NCBI GenBank assembly: GCA_021647345.1
Contig: JAKIUX010000034.1
Coordinates: forward strand, 1 to 7,470
Direction: 5' to 3'
From: Hydrogenimonas sp.
GTDB taxonomy: Bacteria; Campylobacterota; Campylobacteria; Campylobacterales; Hydrogenimonadaceae
Length of the DNA: 7,470 nucleotides
Positions 1 through 6,057 of the stretch are shown one piece after another. The position numbers and the translations under genes were made by a program. Positions within the stretch are counted from its first letter, which is position 1. Every line of letters begins with the position of its first letter. Below the pieces are notes generated by a model. The model had not been told where the DNA came from, made no database searches, and was given only the letters and a program-made list of their open reading frames with translations.

Positions 1-594
1 TGTCAGGGGCTGGCGCCACTGGTGGGCAATACTCGCCATCATCTGTCCAAGACTTGCAAAACGTGACTGCCAAAAGAGCATCTTCTGTTTCTCTTCGTTC
101 TTCCGCACCTCTTCATGCACCCTCTCCTCCAAATGTCTGTTGAGTTCGTAGAGTTTGCGGGTCTGCAGCGCTACACGCTTTTCGAGAGTTCTATTAAGAG
201 CTTCGAGCTCCTTCTCTTTTCTTTCTAGCTCCATCTTCAGATTTACCTCTTTGGTAACATCATACCTGATAGCGATAAACTCTTCTATATCTCCTTTTTC
301 ATCCAGAATGGGAATAATTGTCGTATTGACATAGAATGTGCTGCCATCCTTTGCCCTGTTCATAACGGTGGACTTGAATATCTTCTTATTTAAAATTGTC
401 TCCCACAACCGCTTGAAGTTGCTGGCCGGAACGTCGGGATGGCGCACTATATTGTGGTTTTGCCCTATAAGCTCTTCTCTGCTGTAGCCCGAAATTTTGC
501 AAAACTCGTCATTCACGAAAGTTATTATGCCGTTTATATCGGTTTTGGATACTATATTGGAGCTCTCTATAGCCTCTTTATACTGCTTAAACAT
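1..594 (-). CDS. PAS-domain sensor histidine kinase, 3' end cut by window edge
   Basis: The first 198 residues are visible; the catalytic ATPase part lies outside the window. Residues about 10-115 form a PAS domain with an Aer-like signature: Asn28 in FVNDEF, then HNIVRHPD (Arg51, His52, Asp54) and Trp64. In the E. coli oxygen/redox sensor Aer, the corresponding residues contact FAD, so a flavin-bound redox sensor is a reasonable inference but is not shown. Residues about 115-172 are charged and heptad-like, a probable signalling coiled coil. The H-box follows as SIAHQWRQPL with phospho-acceptor His191, the form common in Campylobacterota kinases. No membrane span is seen in the visible part, suggesting a cytoplasmic sensor. 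The ATG sits 7 nt after the stop of the siroheme decarboxylase gene, so co-transcription is likely. The upstream Shine-Dalgarno sequence is poor, which fits translational coupling. The response-regulator partner is not in view. Confidence 0.88.
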   Translation of the reverse strand, partial: MFKQYKEAIESSNIVSKTDINGIITFVNDEFCKISGYSREELIGQNHNIVRHPDVPASNFKRLWETILNKKIFKSTVMNRAKDGSTFYVNTTIIPILDEKGDIEEFIAIRYDVTKEVNLKMELERKEKELEALNRTLEKRVALQTRKLYELNRHLEERVHEEVRKNEEKQKMLFWQSRFASLGQMMASIAHQWRQPLT

Positions 595-601
595 ACTCTA
601 A

Positions 602-1597
602 TTATATCGTGTTGTACCGCTTTTCCCACTCTTTGAACTCTTCGGAGAAATATTTTATGCGTACCTTCTTGAACTCTCTTGTGGAGTAGAGATAGCTATA
701 CTCATCCACCCCTATCTCTTCGGCCATCTCAGTAACTACGCTTTCAACCTCCTCTTTGCTCTTGCCGTGAACCATCGAAAAGAGCGGATAGGGCCAATTT
801 GGATAGACAGGGCGAAGATAGCAGTGACTCACCGCACTATATGCCGCCACCTGCTCGCCTATCTCTTCTGCACGCTCTTCAGGGATTTTCCACACAACCA
901 TAGCGTTTGCTGTAAACCCGGCTTTTCTATGGTATAGAATGGAGGCAAAGCGTCTCATAAGGCCGGCCCTTTTCATCCTGTTAGCCTCTGCCGCCAATCT
1001 ATCGTAATCTATTCCAAGACTATCAACCAAATCTGCAAAAGGCTCTCTGACGGCATCTATATCTTTCTGCAGCCCCTTTATGATCTCGTAGTGTATCGGT
1101 TCAAGATCCATTGGCTCTTTTTCAACTCTTCTTCTCTTCTCCTTCTTGGCCCTGTCTCCTTTGAGGTCAAGCTGTACGGAGATCTTGAACATCCTCTTGG
1201 TAGGCAATATTATATACTCTTCAACTTCCGCCTCTTGCGCCAAAATCTCTACGCTCCTCTCCAAACCCAGTTTTGAGTCGGGCGCTACCGCTATAGTGAA
1301 CCAGAGATTGTAGGGGTTCTCTCTTTCGTAGTTGTGGCTCACCCCGGGATGAAGGTTCACTATGGAAGCTGCCTTCTCTATATCGTTCGTTTTGAAAGCG
1401 ACTAGGGATGATCTGTAGCCGAGGCTTTTGGTATCAAATATAGCCGAAGTCTGCCGTATTATCTTCTCATCTTTCAATCTTCTGTATAGTTCAAGCAGTT
1501 GATCCTCGCTGGAACCCAGCTTGTCGGCAAGCTCGGCGAAAGGTCTTTTTGCTACCGGAAACTCTTTTTGTATAAGGGTCAAAAACTCTTTTTCCAT
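602..1597 (-). CDS. nirDL: Siroheme decarboxylase, fused two-domain NirDL/AhbAB type (Lrp/AsnC fold)
   Basis: This 331-residue protein consists of two tandem Lrp/AsnC-like units joined by a charged linker (about 147-163). Family knowledge: NirD/L/G/H and AhbA/B proteins decarboxylate the two acetate side chains of siroheme to give 12,18-didecarboxysiroheme, the cytoplasmic intermediate of heme d1 (and of alternative heme) synthesis. The first unit carries VSHNYERENPYNLWFT (His88, Tyr90), like AhbA/NirD-type halves. The second carries VSHCYLRPVYPNWPY (His258, Tyr260) and FSMVHG, like AhbB/NirL-type halves. The conserved His is thus present in both units. Each unit begins with a helix-turn-helix-like segment, but these enzymes are not thought to regulate transcription. 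A purine-rich AAGAGAAGAGG precedes the ATG. The neighbouring heme d1 genes favour a role in d1 rather than heme b synthesis. Misannotation as an AsnC regulator is the obvious trap. Confidence 0.9.
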   Translation of the reverse strand: MEKEFLTLIQKEFPVAKRPFAELADKLGSSEDQLLELYRRLKDEKIIRQTSAIFDTKSLGYRSSLVAFKTNDIEKAASIVNLHPGVSHNYERENPYNLWFTIAVAPDSKLGLERSVEILAQEAEVEEYIILPTKRMFKISVQLDLKGDRAKKEKRRRVEKEPMDLEPIHYEIIKGLQKDIDAVREPFADLVDSLGIDYDRLAAEANRMKRAGLMRRFASILYHRKAGFTANAMVVWKIPEERAEEIGEQVAAYSAVSHCYLRPVYPNWPYPLFSMVHGKSKEEVESVVTEMAEEIGVDEYSYLYSTREFKKVRIKYFSEEFKEWEKRYNTI

Positions 1598-1620
1598 ATC
1601 CTCTTCTCTTTTTTTGACCC

Positions 1621-1626
1621 ATTATA
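1621..1626 (-). promoter_or_regulatory. Predicted -10 box for the siroheme decarboxylase-kinase operon
   Basis: Read on the minus strand this is a perfect TATAAT. A start of transcription about 6-7 nt downstream would fall near 1614-1615, leaving a leader of about 17 nt before the ATG. No good -35 hexamer lies 17 nt upstream. Instead the FNR-type palindrome is centred about 41.5-42.5 bp upstream of that start, as expected for an activator-dependent class II promoter. Confidence 0.6.
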
Positions 1627-1649
1627 AAGTTTTACCCTTTACACTTTCC

Positions 1650-1663
1650 TTGACAACTATCAA
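1650..1663. promoter_or_regulatory. FNR/DNR-type (Crp/Fnr family) operator in the divergent promoter
   Basis: The sequence TTGACAACTATCAA matches the family consensus TTGAY-N4-RTCAA at every fixed position. It lies in the 131-bp gap between two divergent heme d1/siroheme genes. Its centre (1656.5) is about 41.5 bp from the predicted start of transcription on each strand, the class II activator position. Known biology: FNR, DNR and NNR-like regulators switch on denitrification genes at low oxygen or in response to nitric oxide through such sites. Which family member binds here is unknown; no regulator gene of this family is in the window. Confidence 0.72.
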
Positions 1664-1685
1664 CGCCATTTTATAGGCGGTATGC

Positions 1686-1691
1686 TACTAT
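1686..1691 (+). promoter_or_regulatory. Predicted -10 box for the met8-like operon
   Basis: TACTAT matches TATAAT at four of six positions. It lies exactly at -12 to -7 if transcription starts at 1698, which puts the FNR-type palindrome at -41.5. The leader to the TTG start would be about 31 nt. The TTGACA inside the palindrome (1650-1655) could be taken for a -35 element, but its spacing to this box is 30 nt, so activator-dependent use is more likely. Confidence 0.45.
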
Positions 1692-1728
1692 TGTCCCTAT
1701 TGGAGCAGAGCTGAAAACGGAGCTACTT

Positions 1729-2313
1729 TTGGCATACTTTCCCGCGTTCATAAAGCTTGATGAAATATCTGTACTGGTTGTCGGAGGCGGTTATATAGCC
1801 GGTGAGAAGATCGAAAAGCTGCTCGACTTCACCGACAATATTACAGTAGTGGCTCCGCATTTTTCAAAAGAGACTCAAAAGCTCGTCGAGTCGGCAGGCT
1901 TGAAGGTTTTCAATCGCCCCTATGAAGAGGGGGATATAGAGGGGTTTGGAGTCGTGATAGTGGCTGTAGACGATCTGCAGCTGCAAAAGCGCATATATGA
2001 GGCTTGCCAAAGCAGACATATACTGTGCAATAGTGTCGATTCGGTCGACTACTGCGACTTCATATTCCCCTCATATACCAAAAAAGGGGCTTTGACTGTC
2101 GCTTTTTCCACTTCCGGCATATCACCCTCGGTAGCGAAATATCTGCGACGCGCCATAGAGAGACTCATACCCGACTCTATTGCAGAGTTTCTCGAAGAGA
2201 TGAAGAGGCTGCGCTCTTCGCTTCCGAAAGGCAAAGAGAGGATGAAGATGCTCGATGAGAAAGCGAAAATATATATAGATAAAATTTTTAAAAAGGATAT
2301 AGATGTTCAGTAA
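1729..2313 (+). CDS. Precorrin-2 dehydrogenase / sirohydrochlorin ferrochelatase (Met8 / CysG N-terminal type)
   Basis: This 194-residue enzyme should oxidise precorrin-2 to sirohydrochlorin with NAD and may also insert iron to give siroheme. A Rossmann motif VLVVGGGYIAGEK occupies residues 15-27. The family signature follows as NSVD (Asp104, aligning with the conserved catalytic Asp of CysG/Met8) and DYCDFIFPS. Next comes GALTVAFSTSGISPSVAKYLR, the segment that in CysG carries the regulatory/catalytic serine. Length matches stand-alone Met8/SirC proteins; there is no fused methyltransferase, which is encoded separately at 4185-4931. The start is TTG, chosen because GGAG at 1719-1722 is 6 nt upstream and the protein begins AYFPAFIKL, as the family usually does. 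It is the first gene of a two-gene plus-strand operon behind the FNR-type site. Whether it has chelatase activity cannot be told from sequence. Confidence 0.9.
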   Translation: MAYFPAFIKLDEISVLVVGGGYIAGEKIEKLLDFTDNITVVAPHFSKETQKLVESAGLKVFNRPYEEGDIEGFGVVIVAVDDLQLQKRIYEACQSRHILCNSVDSVDYCDFIFPSYTKKGALTVAFSTSGISPSVAKYLRRAIERLIPDSIAEFLEEMKRLRSSLPKGKERMKMLDEKAKIYIDKIFKKDIDVQ

Positions 2314-2674
2314 AAAGATGGTTTTGGCACTTATGGCCCTTTTCGCATTTTTAAGCATAAGTACTCTTATAATGAATATGCCACAAAAGAAAGATAAGCA
2401 TGTAATCGAAAAGATAAGCGCATACTTTCCCTACGAAATCACTAAAACTATAGGGGGGCTCGATATTCTCGACAAAAAGAGCGGCGAGAAGCTCAAAATC
2501 GACAACGCAAAAGTCTTTCTGGCATTCGACGATCTTCTTAAAAAGTGGGGTGCGTCACACCTGAAGATCGAAGGCTCAACCCTTCTGATTCTGGATGACA
2601 ACAACAAAACGGTAGACAAGATGAATCTTGATGCAAAGGAGCTAAAGTTCGTTAAAGAGTTCTTTTTCAAGTAG
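2303..2674 (+). CDS. Small single-span membrane-anchored protein of unknown function
   Basis: I do not recognise this 123-residue protein. Residues about 6-25 (MVLALMALFAFLSISTLIMN) form one hydrophobic segment after a short Lys-rich start, so it is a signal anchor or uncleaved signal peptide with the rest outside the cytoplasm. The remainder is a small Lys/Asp-rich domain (about 30-123) with alternating strand-like stretches such as GLDILDKKSGEKL and STLLILDD, and no cysteines, heme motif or recognisable catalytic motif. Its ATG lies inside the end of the met8-like gene (11-nt overlap) with AAGGA 5 nt upstream, so it is translationally coupled to that gene and probably shares its FNR-type control. 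Its last 33 bp, stop codon included, overlap the end of the thioredoxin-like gene on the other strand. It is likely real because of the good ribosome binding site, the overlap and the plausible topology. Confidence 0.75.
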   Translation: MFSKKMVLALMALFAFLSISTLIMNMPQKKDKHVIEKISAYFPYEITKTIGGLDILDKKSGEKLKIDNAKVFLAFDDLLKKWGASHLKIEGSTLLILDDNNKTVDKMNLDAKELKFVKEFFFK

Positions 2675-3031
2675 AGCAGCTTCCACTGCTCCTGTAATTG
2701 GACCTTTCAGTAGCACCTCATCCGGCGAGAGAAGGAATATAGCCGGATAGCTGAGTGTATATAAAAGCTCTATCGGATAATTCTCACTCTCTTTCGTAAC
2801 AATCACCGGTACCGTTTTTGAGTTTACGATAGCAACAACACTTTTGCGCATAAGTGTGGTTGCAAAAAGCTCCCTGCACTCACTGCAGCCTCTCTCAACC
2901 GCAACCACAAAAAGAGGCTTTCGGCTGCTTTGGGAAGCTTTGAGAGCTTCATCGAAATCTCCATACCACCTTATGGTCGTATCGCATAGAAGGGAGAGCG
3001 AAAGAGCCATAGAGAGCAGTATAGTTTTCAT
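2642..3031 (-). CDS. Periplasmic thioredoxin-like protein with CSEC motif
   Basis: This 129-residue protein starts with a hydrophobic export signal (MKTILLSMALSLSLL, about residues 1-16). A short thioredoxin-fold domain follows: a CxxC motif Cys49-Ser-Glu-Cys52 in VERGCSECREL, then LSYPAIFLL, where Pro96 fits the cis-proline that faces the active site. It is shorter than typical thioredoxins plus signal and resembles the thioredoxin_7/SoxW-like group that follows the pattern 'kPlfv..v...C..C'. The expected role is thiol-disulfide exchange in the periplasm, for example keeping heme-binding cysteines or a partner reduced; the substrate is unknown. Cys16 at the end of the signal is not in a good lipobox (LSLLC). 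Its ATG overlaps the stop of the peroxidase gene as ATGA, so the two are translationally coupled. It is the last gene of the minus-strand block, and its 3' end overlaps the converging small membrane protein gene by 33 bp. Confidence 0.82.
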   Translation of the reverse strand: MKTILLSMALSLSLLCDTTIRWYGDFDEALKASQSSRKPLFVVAVERGCSECRELFATTLMRKSVVAIVNSKTVPVIVTKESENYPIELLYTLSYPAIFLLSPDEVLLKGPITGAVEAALLEKELFNEL

Positions 3032-4152
3032 TCCGCCATATACTCCACAAGATCCCCTTCGAGTGTCTTCAAAAACTCGACTATCTGCCCTATCTGCTCA
3101 TCGCTTAGTATGAGCCCGAGCTGATGGCGCGCCATAATTCTTACCGCATCCTCTATCTTCTCAACTGATCCGTTATGGAAATATGGGGCAGTGCGTGTTA
3201 CGTTTCTTAAGATAGGTACTCTAAATAGAAACTGACCGTTTCTACCGTGAAAACCGCCTATATCGGGAAAAGGAAAGGGCTCTTCCGGGCGAATCTTCTG
3301 CCAGCTGAACCCGGCGAAGTAGCGCTCGTCGCCGATAAAACGAGATTCCGGGGAGAGGATGGAGTTGTAGCGCCTCAAAGGGAATCTCTGAAGACTCTGC
3401 CCCCCTACACTCATACCCGTATGACAGCCTTTGCATCCCAAGCGCATAAAAAGATATAGCCCTTTTTTCGCCTTTTGAGATATCGCATCATCATCTCCTT
3501 CCAAAAAAAGATCGAAAGCCCCGCGGGTTAGAAGGGTTCTTTCATAGGCGGCTATCGCTTTCGTGATCGTATCAAAAGTGACCCCCTCATCTGGAAAAAC
3601 CTCTAAAAATCTTTTTGAGTAGTTGGGATTGCTTTTTATGCGCATCACCGTCTCTTCCGGCGTCATTCCCATCTCGAATGGTGCCGCTATGGGCCCTTTA
3701 GCCTGATCTTCAAGATCTGGGCTTCTTCCATCCCAAAACTGCCGTTTTGCAAGAGCGGCATTCAATACAGTAGGAGAGTTCAGATGCTTGGGGTTTGCTC
3801 TGCCTTCAATCCCTATGGCGGTAGGAAGGTTGTCATCTCCGCCATCTTCCAAAATGTGGCAGCTTGCACAGCTTATAGTTTCATTTTTGGAGAGAATAGG
3901 GTCGAAATAGAGAGCTTTGCCGAGAGAAATCTTCTTTGGTGTTAGAGGGTTTTGAGGGTTTTGGACAATCTCTTTTGCCTCTTCCCAAGAAAGAGGCACC
4001 GGCTTGAGCCCCCGACTCAGAGCTCTTTGTCTAAGCTCATGACTATCTACGGAGGGGGTTCCTTCCCCGCCTGCCGGCACAATCACTCCTATTTTAAAAT
4101 AGAGCGCGAAAACAATAAAAGAGATAAAAAATATAGAAATAGATGTTTTCAT
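3028..4152 (-). CDS. Di-heme cytochrome c peroxidase / MauG-family protein
   Basis: This 374-residue protein has an N-terminal hydrophobic anchor (about residues 6-27), so it works in the periplasm. Two c-type heme sites are visible: CASCH at 95-99 and CKGCH at 240-244. Other family marks are LGKALYFDP before heme 1, NSPTVLNAA and QFWDGRSPDLEDQA after it, and FRVPILRNVTRTAPYFHNGS near the C-terminus. Met340 in the MARHQLG segment is a candidate axial ligand of the second heme. Classical enzymes reduce H2O2 to water with electrons from small cytochromes. The loop after heme 1 reads PTAIGIEG where classical enzymes have PTSIGHGW, so the switchable distal His appears to be missing, as in MauG-like members. 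I chose ATG at 4152; a GTG at 4167 would add five residues but has no Shine-Dalgarno sequence and only extends ahead of the anchor. It follows the methyltransferase by 32 nt and overlaps the thioredoxin-like gene as ATGA. Confidence 0.9.
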   Translation of the reverse strand: MKTSISIFFISFIVFALYFKIGVIVPAGGEGTPSVDSHELRQRALSRGLKPVPLSWEEAKEIVQNPQNPLTPKKISLGKALYFDPILSKNETISCASCHILEDGGDDNLPTAIGIEGRANPKHLNSPTVLNAALAKRQFWDGRSPDLEDQAKGPIAAPFEMGMTPEETVMRIKSNPNYSKRFLEVFPDEGVTFDTITKAIAAYERTLLTRGAFDLFLEGDDDAISQKAKKGLYLFMRLGCKGCHTGMSVGGQSLQRFPLRRYNSILSPESRFIGDERYFAGFSWQKIRPEEPFPFPDIGGFHGRNGQFLFRVPILRNVTRTAPYFHNGSVEKIEDAVRIMARHQLGLILSDEQIGQIVEFLKTLEGDLVEYMAE

Positions 4153-4184
4153 ATGCGCTACCAGCACATTTTATTTAAACTGCT

Positions 4185-4931
4185 TTACCAACTCTCCTCC
4201 ACCCACTCTAAATCTTTTTTAAGCTCCACGACCTTTCCAACAACAATAAGAGCCGGCGTCTGAATATTCGCCTCTTTTACCTTTTCATTAATATCTTCTA
4301 ATGTCCCGGTGACACTCTTTTGCTCAGGTGTCGTCCCCTTGCTTATAACTGCACATGGAGTGTCTTTAGGCCGTCCAACTCTAATCAGATTTGCGGTAAT
4401 ATTGTGCAAATTATGCAGACCCATTAAAAACACAATCGTCTCATCTGCCCTCATAGACTCCCAATCTACCTGAGAGTGCTGTTTATTTGGTGCCTCATGC
4501 CCCGTTACAACTTTGAAAGAGACTGCAACACCTCTATGAGTAACCGGAATTCCAGCATATGCAGGAACCGAAATCGCCGAAGTGACACCGGGAATAAACT
4601 CAAACTCAACACCCCTTTCACGCAGATACTTCGCCTCCTCGCCTCCTCTGCCAAATACAAGCGGGTCGCCGCCCTTTAGCCGGACCACCCTCTCATATTC
4701 CATCGCCTTTTTATATATCACCTCATTTATCTGATCTTGGGGCAAAGTGTGTCGGCCATCCTGCTTTCCCACATAAACAAACTCGCAGTCTGGCTTAGCC
4801 TCTTTCAAAATATCAGGGTTGGCCAGGCGATCATATATGATGACATCCGCCTCCTGCACAACTCGAAGCGCTTTGACTGTAAGCAGATCAATATCTCCAG
4901 GGCCCGCGCCTGTTAGATAGACTTTACCCAT
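4185..4931 (-). CDS. cobA: Uroporphyrinogen-III C-methyltransferase (SUMT; CobA/NirE)
   Basis: This cytoplasmic 248-residue enzyme transfers two methyl groups from S-adenosylmethionine to uroporphyrinogen III, giving precorrin-2, the entry to siroheme and heme d1. Family motifs are all present: [19 protein letters not shown] (4-22), VIIYDRL (30-36), [19 protein letters not shown] (82-100), [21 protein letters not shown] (113-133) and VVTGHEAP (141-148). Length is that of stand-alone SUMT, with no fused dehydrogenase domain. I chose ATG at 4931, which begins [12 protein letters not shown], lies one base after the nirJ stop and has AGGGGAG just upstream. An ATG at 4958 would add nine residues, but those bases are the end of nirJ read in another frame. 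Its place between nirJ and the peroxidase suggests a role equivalent to NirE, dedicated to heme d1, though it could also serve siroheme or cobalamin synthesis. Confidence 0.93.
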   Translation of the reverse strand: MGKVYLTGAGPGDIDLLTVKALRVVQEADVIIYDRLANPDILKEAKPDCEFVYVGKQDGRHTLPQDQINEVIYKKAMEYERVVRLKGGDPLVFGRGGEEAKYLRERGVEFEFIPGVTSAISVPAYAGIPVTHRGVAVSFKVVTGHEAPNKQHSQVDWESMRADETIVFLMGLHNLHNITANLIRVGRPKDTPCAVISKGTTPEQKSVTGTLEDINEKVKEANIQTPALIVVGKVVELKKDLEWVEESW

Positions 4932-4932
4932 A

Positions 4933-6057
4933 TCACTCCCCTCTTCTTTCTGTTTCACTAAGATAGCATGACGGATCCTCTGCCCACAGGTCGCCGTGTA
5001 TAGCGAATGCCCTGCTTCTTGAACCGCCGTTGCAAATATCTATAAAACCGCACTCCGAGCAGATCCCGCCTAAACTTCTTGGATGCTCCCGCAGCCTATT
5101 TAGCAGATCGCTACTATTATCGTTCCAAATCTCGCTAAAAAGGCGTTCTGTTATATTTCCTATTGTGATTGGAAAAAAAGGATCGGGCTTAACATTTCCC
5201 ATCCAATCGATATTGCCGAGTTTTCTTCCGGCGCTGTTGCCGCCCCAGCTAAGAAGACGCTTTTTCATCTCATCCTTTAAATGCGGATACCTTTTAGCGA
5301 ACTCCTCCAAAAAAAGAATCGCATCCATCTCCATATTGCCGGTGACTATATCGATCTCTCTACCCTCTTCTATATAGTCGAACGCTTTTGTAATCATAAA
5401 TTTCACAAACTCGCGCCTCTCCTCTTTGGTTATATCGATCTTGAGATTATCAAGCCCTCTGCCGCTATAAACAAGATGCGAGATATATATCTTATCAACA
5501 CCTATATTTTCGGCAAGCTCAAATATGTGGTAGAAACTCTCCTTCGTCTCCTTGGTTATCGTAAAGCGGATACCGGCATTTCCTCCATGCTTCTGTATCA
5601 ATTCTATAGCATCCAGACTCTTTCTATAGGCCCCCTCGAGTCCCCTGAATCTGTCGTGAATCTCCTCTATTCCGTCTATGCTTATTCCAATGTAGTTAAA
5701 TGTCTCTATAACTCTATCTACATTTTTCTCATTTAGATATAGGCCGTTGGTAGAGAGGTATGTCATTACCCCCTGCTCTCTCATAGCGTCGGCAATTTCG
5801 AATATATCTCTTCTAATCAATGGTTCGCCGCCAGAGAAGATAACGAACTTCACGCCCGCCTTTTTAAGTTCCGGAATCGTCCGCATAATCGTTTCTGTAG
5901 TAAGAAAATCTTCAGAGTTTGGGTCGGCGTAGCTATAGCAGTGGCGGCAAGAGAGATTGCATCGGTTTGTAAAATTCCAGATAACTATGCTGCCGTCGAG
6001 CACTCTCTCTTTTTTGCCTGAAGTAACCGACTTTATGAGGTTTGAGAGACGAAACAT
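4933..6057 (-). CDS. nirJ: Heme d1 biosynthesis radical SAM protein NirJ
   Basis: In heme d1 synthesis NirJ acts on didecarboxysiroheme, removing the two propionate side chains on pyrrole rings A and B that are later replaced by oxo groups. This 374-residue protein shows the radical SAM cluster motif CNLSCRHC (Cys33, Cys37, Cys40), the SAM-binding FSGGEPL (74-80) and the family strand GISIDG (124-129). The C-terminus has a SPASM/twitch-like cysteine set, CSECGFIDICNGG plus a late Cys (Cys333, Cys336, Cys342, Cys364), expected to hold a second iron-sulfur cluster. Length and architecture match NirJ rather than the shorter AhbC/AhbD-like paralogs, although those are the closest alternatives. 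Its ATG shares a base with the nirF stop (TGATG), and its own stop lies 1 nt before the methyltransferase start. The neighbours nirF, nirDL and the SUMT gene strongly support the d1 assignment. Confidence 0.93.
   Translation of the reverse strand: MFRLSNLIKSVTSGKKERVLDGSIVIWNFTNRCNLSCRHCYSYADPNSEDFLTTETIMRTIPELKKAGVKFVIFSGGEPLIRRDIFEIADAMREQGVMTYLSTNGLYLNEKNVDRVIETFNYIGISIDGIEEIHDRFRGLEGAYRKSLDAIELIQKHGGNAGIRFTITKETKESFYHIFELAENIGVDKIYISHLVYSGRGLDNLKIDITKEERREFVKFMITKAFDYIEEGREIDIVTGNMEMDAILFLEEFAKRYPHLKDEMKKRLLSWGGNSAGRKLGNIDWMGNVKPDPFFPITIGNITERLFSEIWNDNSSDLLNRLREHPRSLGGICSECGFIDICNGGSRSRAFAIHGDLWAEDPSCYLSETERRGE

Noticed and set aside
595..610. TATAAT-like box just before the kinase start (minus strand)
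   Set aside because: It lies within about 15 nt of the ATG, inside the end of the decarboxylase gene, so it would give a leaderless transcript. No -35 or activator site accompanies it. AT-rich codons explain it.
1611..1616. Second TTGAC half-site near the decarboxylase start
   Set aside because: No inverted partner lies at the 4-nt spacing, so it is a chance half-site.
4153..4167. GTG start at 4167 for the peroxidase
   Set aside because: No ribosome binding site lies before it, and ATG 4152 followed by Lys and a hydrophobic stretch gives a normal export signal.
4153..4184. Possible internal promoter (TAAAAT-like) between methyltransferase and peroxidase genes
   Set aside because: Only an AT-rich hexamer is visible in a 32-nt gap, without a convincing -35 element or an FNR-type site. 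Read-through from upstream is the simpler explanation.
4932..4958. Longer methyltransferase starting at ATG 4958
   Set aside because: The extra nine residues are the nirJ 3' end read in another frame. The ATG at 4931 has AGGGGAG upstream and begins directly with the family N-terminus.
5281..5736. 151-codon open frame on the plus strand
   Set aside because: It lies wholly antisense to nirJ, has no domain-like composition and no ribosome binding site, and is explained by the nirJ codon pattern.
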